A stretch of DNA of 64,000 nt, taken from a virus. Positions 28,075 through 37,389 of the stretch are shown piece by piece. Numbering within the stretch: the stretch's first letter is position 1; the number at the start of each line of letters is the position of its first letter. The stretch is taken from the IMG/VR virus record IMGVR_UViG_3300042307_001176, positions 90,412 through 154,411 of that record; one strand, given 5' to 3'. The position numbers and the translations under genes were made by a program. The notes beneath the pieces are model-generated. The model ran no database searches. It saw nothing but the letters and a program-made list of their open reading frames with translations, and was not told the origin of the DNA.

Positions 28075-31000
28075 ATGGCCAAACAAGTTAAACTTGACTT
28101 ATCCCAATTCAAAGCATCGGGTGTTTACACATTAGAATTTGATGCTTCGGAAAATATTATCATTAATCCTCAGACGATTAGATTAGTAATAGGTTACTCT
28201 AATATTGGACCTTTCAATACTCCAGTATATTGTCCCGATATTACAACTTTCCAGTCAGTATTTGGGAGTACTGATAAAGCTTTAGAGAAAAAAGGATCAT
28301 TCTTTCATAGATCTGTTTTAACATGTTTAGGGAGTGGACCTGTATTTGCTTTAAATCTAAGATCACTTAACAATACCGTAGATACTAACGGAGATCCTGA
28401 TTACGCTGCTGGTGCTGACGTTGCTAGATATCGTGCTTTCTCTATGGATTCAGAAGAGCAAAATGGTGCTAATGCAACAGGAGCATATTCAGATCCTTTG
28501 ACAAATCAGGATAAATTAGTTTCTTCTTATTACAACAAAGAGAAATTCTGGTTCCCAGACACTAATTATTTCTTAGCAACTGAAGATTCTGCTGGTGCAC
28601 AACCAGATACAAGAAAATTATTCAGCCTTGTTAACTTAGGTCAAAATCCAGTAAGTATTATAGTAAGAAAATCTTTAGATTCTAGATTTCCTTTAAGAGG
28701 ATTTGATATTACAGCTAGAGAATATTTTGGAGCTGATAATGTACCTTCTTATATGAATCAATACGATTATCTTTCAGATTGGTTTATTGATGTAATCGTA
28801 ATTAGTGGAAATTGGACCGATTATCAAGCTTTAGCTAATGACCCAGTTTATAACACATATTTCACTTCTAAAGGATTTATTAAATCACAAATAGATAATT
28901 TCTTATCACAAAATGGAGTTAATACTTTATTAACTGTTACTGGTACTATTATTCCTAACTTTACAGACCAAAACGGTACTCTTAGATACATTCAGACATT
29001 AATTAACAACCAAACACCAACTACTGGTATATTCTGTGCAGTTAATGAAGAAGCTTTAGATGATTTATTAGTAAACTCTTCAGTTTTTGATCTAGTTGGT
29101 CATCACTTAGTTGATGAAACTACTCCTGATGCTGATATCACTTCAGTTCCTAGGAATTTAAATTTCTTATCTTATAGCCAAAATCTATTTGCAGATTACA
29201 CTTACGATAGAAATGTAGACGGTTCTACTACAGGTACAGAGATTTCTGATTCTGGAGTTTCTCCTTCTACTGGCTTTGATATATTACCAGAAACTGGTAC
29301 ATTATTAATAGATACTAACTACAATGTTATAGGAGACGCTGGAATACCTTTCACTGAATTTGATACATATTCTACTACTGCTAGAGATGGGGGATCTATT
29401 TATTTAGATACTAAATTTCAAAACCCAACTCTACACGATACACAAATTACAACTTTAACACAATTCTTAGATACTACGCCAGATTCACCTGCTGAAAGAT
29501 GGGTATTAGGTAAAGTTACATCTACCTTACCAACAGCTGGTTATTTAGGATTCTACGTTGGTGACTTAGTTAAGATTAAGGTAACTGAAGCTAAATTTAT
29601 TACTAATAACACTTTACCAACAGGTCTAAAACAACAGGTAAGAATCAGAATGAATCACCCTTTAGTTGGTTCTACTGCTTCTACAACATATGTTGAACCT
29701 TGGTACGAAACAAATAAAAGTACAGTGGATGCTTACCAGATTGGTACTCCAGATTACTTTGATAATGATGATGTTTTCTTCTCACCAGATATCCCAGTAG
29801 GTACAGATAGCTATTTAGCTTATGAAAACTCTCTTATGTACAGAGACTGGACTAAGGGAAATATTGGAGATGGTGATCAAGACTGGAAAGATGATACTGG
29901 ATCTCTTAAACAATACTTAAAATTTGAAGTAAATGTAGATAGAGACGGTTATAAAATCCTAGTCTGTAGAGCGTTTTCAGAGGATACCCTCACAACTCCT
30001 GAAGCAATTGAAGGATTTGGCGATACTTTTATTAGTTCTTTACCTACTGGTACTAATGCAGTTGGAACATACCAATTTAATATCGTTTCAACAACAGGTA
30101 ACATTAGTGATTATATTGATATTGTTACTCAATTACAGCCTAACGTTATTGAATTAACTACAGCAATTGCTAATTCTTCAGGAATTAAAGTGGGAGATCT
30201 ATTAGTTTCTACTGACACTCAAATTTACGATAATCCATTAACTGAGAATCTTCAGTCAAGATTAACTAGAGTACTTGAGGTTAAAACAGTATCTTCTGCT
30301 TCTTCCCCTGGTATTTACACAGTACAAGTTAAAACTGAAAGACCTATTAAATTGTATCCAGGTACAACAACAAGAGTTTTGAGCTTTAAAAATATACAAG
30401 AATTTGTTACATCTTTCAATTTCACTTATCTACCAGGAGCTCAGATTAAAGCTGCTTCTGTACCAAACGGAACAGATACAAGAATGAATGAGATCTTGGA
30501 CGTACTTTCTAATACAAACTTAGCAAGAACATTAGCTGATACTGACGTAATCACATTCAGATACATCGTAGATACATTCGACGGAGGTATTCAACCAAAC
30601 TGTAAATTCCAACTTACTAGACTTGCTAAAAACAGACAAAAATGTTTAGCAATTTGTAATGTGCCTTCAATGAAGAAATTCTCTGATTCTATTGATCCTA
30701 GATTTACTTCAGCACCTACAGCAACAGATCCAGCTCCAATTTTACAAGCTAGATATATTGCAGACGGAGGTAACTTAAGTTTGAATCCTTCATTCACGTT
30801 CTCTTTACCTGATGAAGACTTAGGAGCAAAATTCTCAGGATTCTTCTCTCCTTTCTTAACAATCAGAGAGAATGGTAAGAACTTAAACGTTCCACCATCA
30901 GCATACGTTTCTAACAACTTCATTCGTAAATTTATTACAGGTGAACCTTATTCAATCGTAGCTGGTCTTAAAAGAGGTATTATCTCTGCTGGTAACTTAG

Positions 31001-31476
31001 TTGGTCTTGAGTATGATTTCGATATTGAAGATAGAGAATACTTAGAGCCATTCGGTATCAATCCAATCATCAGAAAAAGAGGTGTTGGTATTGTTATCTA
31101 CGGTAACCAAACAAGCTACCAAAGAACTAACTCAGCATTTAATAACTTACACGTTAGAGACTTATTAATCACTATTGAATCTGCAATAGAGCAAATACTT
31201 TCTAACTATGTGTTTGATTTTAACGAAGACAATGTAAGACTTGAAATTAAAACATTAGTAGACAATTATTTAACTGGAGTAAGATCTGTTGGAGGTATTT
31301 ATAACTACTTATCTATTATGGACTCTTCTAATAATACACCTGCAATCATTGATCAAAATATTGGTATTATTGACGTAATTATTGAACCTGCAAGAGGTAT
31401 TCATAAGTTTATTAATAGAATGACAGTTACTAGAACAGGTGGTATTGCTTCTGGAGGATTTTTGCAATTTAGTTAA
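28075..31476 (+). CDS. 18: tail sheath protein (gp18-like), 1133 aa
   Basis: The C-terminal 250 residues (GLKRGIISAGNLVGLEYDFD, then RGVGIVIYGNQTSYQR, NLHVRDLLITIESAIEQ) carry the conserved sheath core that interlocks neighbouring subunits. The N-terminus (SGVYTLEFDASENI) also fits. At 1133 residues it is far longer than T4 gp18 (659), owing to large inserted beta domains between about 130 and 800 that would project outward from the tail. The two tube genes follow, as expected. Confidence 0.9.
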   Translation: MAKQVKLDLSQFKASGVYTLEFDASENIIINPQTIRLVIGYSNIGPFNTPVYCPDITTFQSVFGSTDKALEKKGSFFHRSVLTCLGSGPVFALNLRSLNNTVDTNGDPDYAAGADVARYRAFSMDSEEQNGANATGAYSDPLTNQDKLVSSYYNKEKFWFPDTNYFLATEDSAGAQPDTRKLFSLVNLGQNPVSIIVRKSLDSRFPLRGFDITAREYFGADNVPSYMNQYDYLSDWFIDVIVISGNWTDYQALANDPVYNTYFTSKGFIKSQIDNFLSQNGVNTLLTVTGTIIPNFTDQNGTLRYIQTLINNQTPTTGIFCAVNEEALDDLLVNSSVFDLVGHHLVDETTPDADITSVPRNLNFLSYSQNLFADYTYDRNVDGSTTGTEISDSGVSPSTGFDILPETGTLLIDTNYNVIGDAGIPFTEFDTYSTTARDGGSIYLDTKFQNPTLHDTQITTLTQFLDTTPDSPAERWVLGKVTSTLPTAGYLGFYVGDLVKIKVTEAKFITNNTLPTGLKQQVRIRMNHPLVGSTASTTYVEPWYETNKSTVDAYQIGTPDYFDNDDVFFSPDIPVGTDSYLAYENSLMYRDWTKGNIGDGDQDWKDDTGSLKQYLKFEVNVDRDGYKILVCRAFSEDTLTTPEAIEGFGDTFISSLPTGTNAVGTYQFNIVSTTGNISDYIDIVTQLQPNVIELTTAIANSSGIKVGDLLVSTDTQIYDNPLTENLQSRLTRVLEVKTVSSASSPGIYTVQVKTERPIKLYPGTTTRVLSFKNIQEFVTSFNFTYLPGAQIKAASVPNGTDTRMNEILDVLSNTNLARTLADTDVITFRYIVDTFDGGIQPNCKFQLTRLAKNRQKCLAICNVPSMKKFSDSIDPRFTSAPTATDPAPILQARYIADGGNLSLNPSFTFSLPDEDLGAKFSGFFSPFLTIRENGKNLNVPPSAYVSNNFIRKFITGEPYSIVAGLKRGIISAGNLVGLEYDFDIEDREYLEPFGINPIIRKRGVGIVIYGNQTSYQRTNSAFNNLHVRDLLITIESAIEQILSNYVFDFNEDNVRLEIKTLVDNYLTGVRSVGGIYNYLSIMDSSNNTPAIIDQNIGIIDVIIEPARGIHKFINRMTVTRTGGIASGGFLQFS

Positions 31477-31521
31477 TAGATTTGTAAATAAATCAGGGAG
31501 AAAAATATATAAAATAAAAAC

Positions 31522-32094
31522 ATGGCAGGATTACCACATTATTCAAGTTCGAAAGCTTCGGTTAATAAATTCGAACCCGTTTTCCTTAATCAGTTTGAGG
31601 TGACTATTTCACCTCCTGCTGGTGTTATATCAGTTCAAGGAAATCCTGGTAGCGGAAATATTCTTTTAGAGCAGGTGACCAATATTTCAGGTTTACAAGT
31701 GGATCAAAATGCTGGTGAGATCACTCAACAGTACAAATTTGCTAAAAGATACTATGCTGGAGCAGCTCCACAAAGAACTGGTTTAGATGTTTCAATATCA
31801 TTCGAAGTTAACCTTGATGATGACAATTCAATGTATGTTTTTAAAATACTTCGTCAATGGTCTGATTTAATTTATAATCCTATTACAGGAGCAATGGGTC
31901 TTAAGAAAGATTACACAGGAAATATTTTAATTAATGTTTTTAATAAACAAGGGGATATTTTCAGAAAGATTAATCTTAAAGATTGTTTCCTTATGTCACC
32001 TATAACAGATATGGGATTAAACTATACTCAAGCATCTATTTATAAAATTGATGTACAATGGGCAGTAGATTATTTCGAAGACGTATTTATATAA
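31522..32094 (+). CDS. 19: tail tube protein (gp19-like), copy 1, 190 aa
   Basis: MAGLPHYSSSKASVNKFEPV, then FLNQFEVTI and VTNISGLQVDQNAGEITQQY match the gp19/Hcp-fold tube. The terminal AVDYFEDVFI is shared with copy 2. Directly downstream of sheath, behind an AATATATAA motif. It forms stacked hexameric rings of the inner tail tube. Confidence 0.88.
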   Translation: MAGLPHYSSSKASVNKFEPVFLNQFEVTISPPAGVISVQGNPGSGNILLEQVTNISGLQVDQNAGEITQQYKFAKRYYAGAAPQRTGLDVSISFEVNLDDDNSMYVFKILRQWSDLIYNPITGAMGLKKDYTGNILINVFNKQGDIFRKINLKDCFLMSPITDMGLNYTQASIYKIDVQWAVDYFEDVFI

Positions 32095-32106
32095 ATATAA
32101 AAGAAA

Positions 32107-32685
32107 ATGGCAGGATTACCACATTTTAGCTCAGCAAAAGCAGCAGTTCAATTATACGAACCAGTATATCTTAATCAATTCGAGGTTATTATTCAACCTC
32201 CTGTTGGTGTAACTCTTCCTCAAGGAAACGGCGGAAGGTCTTTATTGGTAGAAAATGTACTTTCTGTTTCTGGCTTATCAGTTGATAAAAACCCAGGTGT
32301 AATGGAACAAAGGTATAAATTCTCAAGAAGAAGATATGCAGGTGGTGCAGTTGATGATACTGGTGTAAAATTCAGAATTGAATTTGAAACCAATTTGGAT
32401 GATAACAACAGCAACTACGTATTTAAAACTATGCGTCAGTGGTCAGATTTAATCTATAATCCTTTAACAGGTGCTACTGGTATTAAATCTACATATGCTG
32501 GTGGAACTTATGTACTTGTATCAATATTCAATAAAGAAGGCGATGTATTTAGAAGAATTAAATTAGTAAATTGCTTTCCTACAGATCAAATAAAAGCAAT
32601 GGATTTAGATTATACTAACGGAACAACTCCGTACAAAATAGCACTTTCATTTAGAGCGGATTATTTCGAAGACGTTTTTAACTAA
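32107..32685 (+). CDS. 19: tail tube paralogue (gp19-like), copy 2, 192 aa
   Basis: Clearly homologous to the preceding protein over the whole length (MAGLPHFSSAKAAVQLYEPV, YLNQFEVII, SVSGLSVDKNPGVMEQRYKF, ADYFEDVFN) but diverged. It starts 12 nt after copy 1. A tandem tube pair could give a chimeric tube, or copy 2 could form a specialised ring such as the terminator-proximal or baseplate-proximal layer (gp54/gp48 role). No frameshift is seen, so both should be made. Confidence 0.85.
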   Translation: MAGLPHFSSAKAAVQLYEPVYLNQFEVIIQPPVGVTLPQGNGGRSLLVENVLSVSGLSVDKNPGVMEQRYKFSRRRYAGGAVDDTGVKFRIEFETNLDDNNSNYVFKTMRQWSDLIYNPLTGATGIKSTYAGGTYVLVSIFNKEGDVFRRIKLVNCFPTDQIKAMDLDYTNGTTPYKIALSFRADYFEDVFN

Positions 32686-32706
32686 AAAAAATCAAGGGAA
32701 TATATA

Positions 32707-32735
32707 AATGGAGACTCAACAAAGTCTCCATTTTT
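32707..32735 (+). terminator. rho-independent terminator after tail tube genes
   Basis: AATGGAGACT (32707-32716) pairs with AGTCTCCATT (32723-32732), ending in a T-run. It closes the sheath-tube transcript and overlaps a possible upstream TTG start of the next ORF, making that start unlikely. Confidence 0.88.
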
Positions 32736-32790
32736 GTTTGATCTTATTTCTTACAAGAATGTCGATATTAAAATAATATGGACGACGATT

Positions 32791-33006
32791 GTGACTCAGA
32801 AACAGAAAAGAAGACTTGCCTCAATCTGCTTAATCCTAGCAACATTTTTCAATCCTTTCGGATTCGATATCCTTTTTGCAGCTTTAATGAAATGGACACA
32901 TTCCTATTGGCATACTGTCGCAATTTTTTATTTCCTTTCGGGATTGTTCTTTGGTCTTTACTTTTTTTTATCGTCTAATAGGAAACTAAAAGAAAAAAAA
33001 GAGTAA
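32791..33006 (+). CDS. two-helix membrane protein, about 71 aa
   Basis: Two hydrophobic segments (LASICLILATFFNPFGFDIL and HTVAIFYFLSGLFFGLYFFL) precede a Lys-rich tail (SSNRKLKEKKE). The start is uncertain. The frame opens at TTG 32734 within the terminator; GTG at 32791 gives a sensible 71-residue protein starting MTQKQKRR. A different frame from ATG 32778 is open for 66 codons but looks like a shadow. Holin-like topology, yet no holin family is recognised. Confidence 0.5.
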   Translation: MTQKQKRRLASICLILATFFNPFGFDILFAALMKWTHSYWHTVAIFYFLSGLFFGLYFFLSSNRKLKEKKE

Positions 33007-33027
33007 AAGAAATATAAGAAAAAAAAT

Positions 33028-34059
33028 ATGATTGACAATTTTGACGATGAGCTTCTAAATGAACTCAACCAAAAAGAAGCTAAATCTAAGTTCGAGTATG
33101 ATGCTCAACAAAGGATTGAAGAACAAGATCCAGATGTAGAAAATGTAACAATTCCCGATTGGATACCAACAGAAGATAATATAACACCGAGAAATTTAGG
33201 AAAAGTTAACGTCAATAGAACTCCACTTGGAATGGAGGCGGAATGGAAAAATATACCAGCAGACACTTTACCCTCTAAAGGATTTGGCTATCCTGATGGA
33301 TTTGAAATTGCAATAAAATCAGCTAAGGTTACTGAAATTAGGCAATTCTCCACAGTAGACGATAGCGATAGATTAGATCTAGATGACAAATTAAATACTA
33401 TCATTGAAAAATGTATGAAAATACGTTGGAATGGTGGTATTCTTGAATCATACGATTTATGGTACGAAGATAGATTCTTTATTATTATGTCAATAAGAGA
33501 TATGACTTTCTTAAAAGGAGAGAATAGAATCTTATTACCTATTACAAAAAACTGTACTAAAGAAGAATGTAACATTCCTGATATGATAGAATTAAAATCT
33601 AATCTATTAGATAGTTTTGTTGTTGATCAGGAGATATTAAAAAGATACAATAAAGATTCATATTCATTCAAATTTATACCTAAAGACGGAAGTGCAGAAA
33701 TGGATTTGTATATTCCCACCATTGGTGTTACCACAGTATGTAGAAGAATTATAGCAGATAAAAGAAAGAAGGGTAAAAAATTCGACGATAGCTTTGCAAA
33801 GGTTGCAACTTTTATAATTCCAGACTGGAGAGGTCTAGATGAAAGATTATATGATCAATATGAAAGAGCGTCGTTAGAATGGACTCCATTACAATTCTCA
33901 ATAGCAGATCAAATCAGTGAAAAAATTAATTTTGCAACAAAATCAAGAATTTATACAAAATGTGAAAGCTGTGATGGGGAGGTCACAGCAGAAATTTCCT
34001 TTCCCGGAGGATACAGATCCCTTTTCATTATTTCAAATATCCTTGAGCAACTATTTTGA
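33028..34059 (+). CDS. baseplate hub subunit (gp26/gp28-like), 343 aa
   Basis: LPSKGFGYPDGFEIAIKSAK and then FIIMSIRDMTFL reproduce the central pattern of T4-type baseplate hub proteins (S-x-G-x-x-Y-P, then I-R). C-terminal CESCDGEV and an upstream TKNCTKEECN supply Cys residues that could bind zinc, as in related hubs. It lies in the tail block and overlaps the next ORF. Location in the hub is inferred from family. Confidence 0.65.
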   Translation: MIDNFDDELLNELNQKEAKSKFEYDAQQRIEEQDPDVENVTIPDWIPTEDNITPRNLGKVNVNRTPLGMEAEWKNIPADTLPSKGFGYPDGFEIAIKSAKVTEIRQFSTVDDSDRLDLDDKLNTIIEKCMKIRWNGGILESYDLWYEDRFFIIMSIRDMTFLKGENRILLPITKNCTKEECNIPDMIELKSNLLDSFVVDQEILKRYNKDSYSFKFIPKDGSAEMDLYIPTIGVTTVCRRIIADKRKKGKKFDDSFAKVATFIIPDWRGLDERLYDQYERASLEWTPLQFSIADQISEKINFATKSRIYTKCESCDGEVTAEISFPGGYRSLFIISNILEQLF

Positions 34060-34237
34060 TATTAAATTTAGACTTTGGGAAGAATTTAAACTCTCAATAG
34101 ATAATTTAGAATCTCTTCCATTTTATGAATATCAACTATATGTAGATAAGCTTAATGAAAAAATAGAACGAGAGAATAAGAAATCCGAACAGGGAGATTT
34201 AGTAGAAGCATTTTCATTTTCAAAGCCAAAAAGTTAA
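34043..34237 (+). CDS. small hub-assembly-type protein overlapping hub gene, 65 aa or longer
   Basis: The frame is open from 33917, but the sensible part begins near TTG 34043 (MSNYFDIKFRLWEEF), overlapping the hub gene by 17 nt. It contains IDNLESLPFYEYQLYVDKLN, a helical pattern shared by small baseplate or tail-assembly factors in T4-like phages. Non-ATG start and out-of-frame overlap leave two readings: a separate coupled gene, or an extension of the hub protein by frameshifting. Its stop codon is within the terminator palindrome. Confidence 0.5.
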   Translation: MSNYFDIKFRLWEEFKLSIDNLESLPFYEYQLYVDKLNEKIERENKKSEQGDLVEAFSFSKPKS

Positions 34238-34251
34238 CTTTTTGGCTTTTT
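34222..34251 (+). terminator. rho-independent terminator
   Basis: Perfect palindrome AAAGCCAAAAAGTT/AACTTTTTGGCTTT followed by T. It includes the stop codon of the preceding ORF. Confidence 0.88.
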
Positions 34252-34274
34252 AGGTATATAAATAAAAATACATT

Positions 34275-35975
34275 TTGGCAGGAGAAACAGGAACACAAGG
34301 ATCAGAATTTCCAATTTTTAAATCTGGAGAAGGTGCTTTCGATAGAGCTAAATATAAGCAAGAAGAAAGTGCAATGATAACCCCTACGGGGCAATTAACG
34401 GGAAAGGAAATAGACGAAGATTTAAAAAAGAAGAAGAAATCTGCAGATGAGGTTATAAAAGAAGCTAAAGCATTCTATAATGAATCGTTTGAAAAAAATC
34501 TAAAAGCTTTAGATCCTGCTTATGATCCTAAACTTATTTATTATTCAGAAGCTTACGATGAAAGCGGAACTGATAGAATGGATATTGGTGAAAAAATAGA
34601 CAATGGAGAGGCATTAGACGGTAAGGAAATTTTTGAAATGTCCAAAGGATCTGCTCAAAATAAGATAGGAAATGCACAAAAGCTTAAAACTGGTAGTGTA
34701 ACTCAGATAGTAGAAAATTTAGGGCTTAGAAATATAAAAGAGTACGAAAAGTACGATACAATCAAAGGAGAATTTGATAGTAAAGTAAAAGATGATAAAC
34801 TTAAATTTGATCCATTATTGGATAAATTTTTAGATATTCTATCATATTTTAATGGGGATGGTGGCCCAATGACTGTACAAAAATCTGCAATTCTTTTTAC
34901 ACCAGAGAATAACGCTATAATATCTGCATTTGCTAAAATACTAGAAGCTGAAGGGTTTGCTAGTGAAAGCGTTGTAAACATGTCCAAAAGATATGATGAT
35001 AATTTAGCTAAGCTTATAGATAAATCTAAAGGCGGATCCATAGAGTCAATGAAAATGACTAAAGAGGGAGATGTTGTACCAGCTACAGGACCTACAGGAG
35101 CATCTACAGAAACTAAGTTAGTAGAAAAAACAAGTACTACAGAAGGCACAGGAGGAACTACAGGACCAGCAGTTTCATCAACAGAAACTAAATTAGAAGA
35201 AGCAAAAAACACTACAGGAACTACTGGTGGAACTACTGGACCAGCAGTTTCATCAGCAGAAACTAAATTAGAAGAGACAAAAAACATTACGGGAGGTACA
35301 GGTACAGTAAACTCTGAACCAGCAAAAATAGATACTGTAAATAATAATAAAGAAAGTAAAGTTAATAATTTGCTTAAGGATTTATTTGGTATAGATTCAG
35401 GAGCTTCCAGTGGAACTGGAGGAACTGGAGGAACTGGAGGAACTGGAGATAGTAAAGCTAAGACTGAAACAGAAAAACTTACAGAAAAAAAAGCAGAAGA
35501 TATTACAGGCGCTCCTAAAGGAGTAACGGGATCTACTGTGGGAACTGAAAAAAAAGAACCGGAGAAAAAAAATGAGGAGACTAAGTTAGAAAATAAAATA
35601 GATAATAAAAATGATAAAGTAAATGAAACTTTACCTGTTTCTACGGGTAAGATAGAAACAACAACACAAAATTTATCTAGTGTAAGCACAATGGTAGAAA
35701 AGCCCAAAGAGCCAGAACCTAATACTGCTACCACTACTAATACCACTACTAGTAATACTAGTTCTGATAACGGAAGCTCTGGAAGTACCACTACAGAAGT
35801 TCCTAAGAGCGAAACTACTAATAACGAAAAAAAAGTTGAAGGAAATAAAACAGAAGGAGAAGGAAATAAAGAAATGTTAGATACTATGAAAAATATGGTA
35901 TCATTACTGACACAGCTTAATAGCACTATGCAAGGACCCTTAATTGTTACTCCAACTAATAAAAAGTTTCAATAG
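34275..35975 (+). CDS. low-complexity virion-associated protein, 566 aa
   Basis: TTG start at 34275 (MAGETGTQGSEFPIFKSGEG) after a GTATATAA motif. Residues 1-260 are helical and charged. Residues about 270-530 are Thr/Gly/Lys-rich repeats, including duplicated TTGPAVSSTETKLEEAKN-type units and a (GGT)n run. The last 35 residues (MLDTMKNMVSLLTQLNSTM) form an amphipathic helix. The arrangement, helical head then flexible linker then short anchoring helix, suits a tail component or chaperone-tethered protein. No family recognised. The long antisense frame is a shadow of the repeats. Confidence 0.55.
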   Translation: MAGETGTQGSEFPIFKSGEGAFDRAKYKQEESAMITPTGQLTGKEIDEDLKKKKKSADEVIKEAKAFYNESFEKNLKALDPAYDPKLIYYSEAYDESGTDRMDIGEKIDNGEALDGKEIFEMSKGSAQNKIGNAQKLKTGSVTQIVENLGLRNIKEYEKYDTIKGEFDSKVKDDKLKFDPLLDKFLDILSYFNGDGGPMTVQKSAILFTPENNAIISAFAKILEAEGFASESVVNMSKRYDDNLAKLIDKSKGGSIESMKMTKEGDVVPATGPTGASTETKLVEKTSTTEGTGGTTGPAVSSTETKLEEAKNTTGTTGGTTGPAVSSAETKLEETKNITGGTGTVNSEPAKIDTVNNNKESKVNNLLKDLFGIDSGASSGTGGTGGTGGTGDSKAKTETEKLTEKKAEDITGAPKGVTGSTVGTEKKEPEKKNEETKLENKIDNKNDKVNETLPVSTGKIETTTQNLSSVSTMVEKPKEPEPNTATTTNTTTSNTSSDNGSSGSTTTEVPKSETTNNEKKVEGNKTEGEGNKEMLDTMKNMVSLLTQLNSTMQGPLIVTPTNKKFQ

Positions 35976-36002
35976 GGGATTTACTTTATAAAAAGTATTT
36001 TC

Positions 36003-36010
36003 TATATTTG
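36003..36010 (+). promoter_or_regulatory. early promoter element TATATTTG
   Basis: TATATTTG matches TAnnTTTG, 27 nt upstream of the gene at 36037. It starts a block of metabolic and regulatory genes. Confidence 0.7.
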
Positions 36011-36036
36011 TAAAATAAAACCTAAAATAAAAAAGT

Positions 36037-36309
36037 ATGAGTAAAAACTATGAGATTTCGAAAGAGCTTAAACAGGCATCGGCTCAATTCCTTAAGGAAT
36101 ATTCGAACTATGAAAAATGTCTGCAGAATTTAGAAAATGAAGAAAAAATTGGATTTACGGAAGATGAAGTTAATGAGATATTAAATCTCCTTGGTGCTTT
36201 TAGACTAAGAGACGTGTTTTCTATTGTAGAACGCTATAAAATCGAAGTCGTACCTTTAAAAGCACAAGCTGATGATCAATCAGAGCCTACCGCTGCAGAA
36301 GCAGAATAA
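36037..36309 (+). CDS. hypothetical early protein, 90 aa
   Basis: Helical soluble protein (MSKNYEISKELKQASAQFLK, then FTEDEVNEILNLLGAFRLRD) with an acidic tail. First gene after an early promoter and overlapping dCMP deaminase by 38 nt. No motif recognised; the overlap implies coupled translation with the deaminase. Confidence 0.55.
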   Translation: MSKNYEISKELKQASAQFLKEYSNYEKCLQNLENEEKIGFTEDEVNEILNLLGAFRLRDVFSIVERYKIEVVPLKAQADDQSEPTAAEAE

Positions 36310-36709
36310 GATCGATTTATTGTACTTAAGAATGGCCAAAGTTTGGTCGGAAAATTCTCACTGTAAAAGAAGTCAGGTAGGATGTCTAATAGTCAATAAT
36401 CGTACAATTATATCTGATGGGTATAATGGAACTCCTTCAGGATTTCCTAATCAATGCGAGGATTGCGATAACAACACCATATCAACGGTTTTACATGCAG
36501 AAGCTAATGCTATAACGAAAATAGCTAAAAGTACAAATACGGCGGAAGGCGCTACATTATATGTAACCCTATCTCCTTGCTTCGATTGTGCTAAACTTAT
36601 AATTCAGGCAGGAATTAAAAGAATAGTTTACTCGGAAGTTTATAGAAAGACAGATTCTTTTAAACTTTTTGAACAAGCAGGAATAGAAATAAAAAGATTA
36701 GAAATTTAA
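36272..36709 (+). CDS. cd: dCMP deaminase, 145 aa
   Basis: Zinc-dependent deaminase signature HAEAN (His 75, Glu 77) and SPCFDC (two zinc Cys). The family N-terminal pattern KIDLLYLRMAKVWSENSHCK followed by QVGCLIV fixes the reading frame. It converts dCMP to dUMP, the substrate of thymidylate synthase. This is interesting beside the TS-like enzyme at 10340, which may prefer a cytosine nucleotide. The start overlaps the previous gene; a later ATG at 36332 would delete conserved residues. Confidence 0.92.
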   Translation: MINQSLPLQKQNKIDLLYLRMAKVWSENSHCKRSQVGCLIVNNRTIISDGYNGTPSGFPNQCEDCDNNTISTVLHAEANAITKIAKSTNTAEGATLYVTLSPCFDCAKLIIQAGIKRIVYSEVYRKTDSFKLFEQAGIEIKRLEI

Positions 36710-36725
36710 AAAAATTGGAACTAAA

Positions 36726-37346
36726 ATGGCAGTAAAAAACATTCAAGAATTGGCAGAGAGCTTTATGAGAAGCTCATCAGAAAAAGATTTTGTAGAACTA
36801 TACAAAAGAATAAAACCTGGATTATTAAATCATTGTAAATCTATTTTAATAGAACAGGAAGCTGCAGAAGATGCTGTTTCTAACACAATGGCTAAGATCT
36901 GGACTAAGATCACTCAGTATGATTCAACTAGAGGTAATTTTTCTACATGGGTCTACAATATAGCTAGGAACGAATCTTTAGTTATTAAAAAATGTGAAGA
37001 TAGGTATATGCCTATTATAAACGAGATGGTTAGAAATTCCGATGATTCTGACGATCATGTATTCAGATCAAGTTCAAATGTAGTTCAAGGTGACACCACT
37101 TGCGACTATATAACTACTGATAATGATGAGATGGAGGATCTTTATGATAATGTTATAGAGAAAATGAGTGACCTACCGGAAATTTATAAAGACATTCTTT
37201 ATGATAGAGAAATTCTAAGAATGAAATATCAAGAGATAGCAGATAAACATGGAATGAAAAAAAGAGCTATAGCTACAAGAATTAGAAGAGCAAGATTAAA
37301 AGTCAGAGAAATGTTTCCTGGAGTTAATTTAACTTTTAATAATTAA
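36726..37346 (+). CDS. sigma-70-family RNA polymerase sigma factor, 206 aa
   Basis: The N-terminal region (DFVELYKRIKPGLLNHCKSI, EQEAAEDAVSNTMAKIWTKI, GNFSTWVYNIARNE) is a sigma region 2 pattern. The C-terminal MSDLPEIYKDILYDREILRM followed by YQEIADKHGMKKRAIATRIR is region 4 with its helix-turn-helix. Size and two-domain layout are of the ECF type. It could direct host RNA polymerase to a class of phage promoters. A gp55-like protein is separately encoded at 44236. Confidence 0.85.
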   Translation: MAVKNIQELAESFMRSSSEKDFVELYKRIKPGLLNHCKSILIEQEAAEDAVSNTMAKIWTKITQYDSTRGNFSTWVYNIARNESLVIKKCEDRYMPIINEMVRNSDDSDDHVFRSSSNVVQGDTTCDYITTDNDEMEDLYDNVIEKMSDLPEIYKDILYDREILRMKYQEIADKHGMKKRAIATRIRRARLKVREMFPGVNLTFNN

Positions 37347-37389
37347 TGTAACTTTTCTTATAGTATAATCTAAAATTAAGAAAAAAGTT

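Noticed and set aside
32778-32978. 66-codon ORF starting MDDDCDSETEKK
   Set aside because: The overlapping frame has two clear transmembrane segments and better composition; this one is a shadow.
34703-35926. 407-codon minus-strand ORF
   Set aside because: Antisense shadow of a Thr/Gly/Lys-rich repeat region; the plus-strand gene has start, motif and context.
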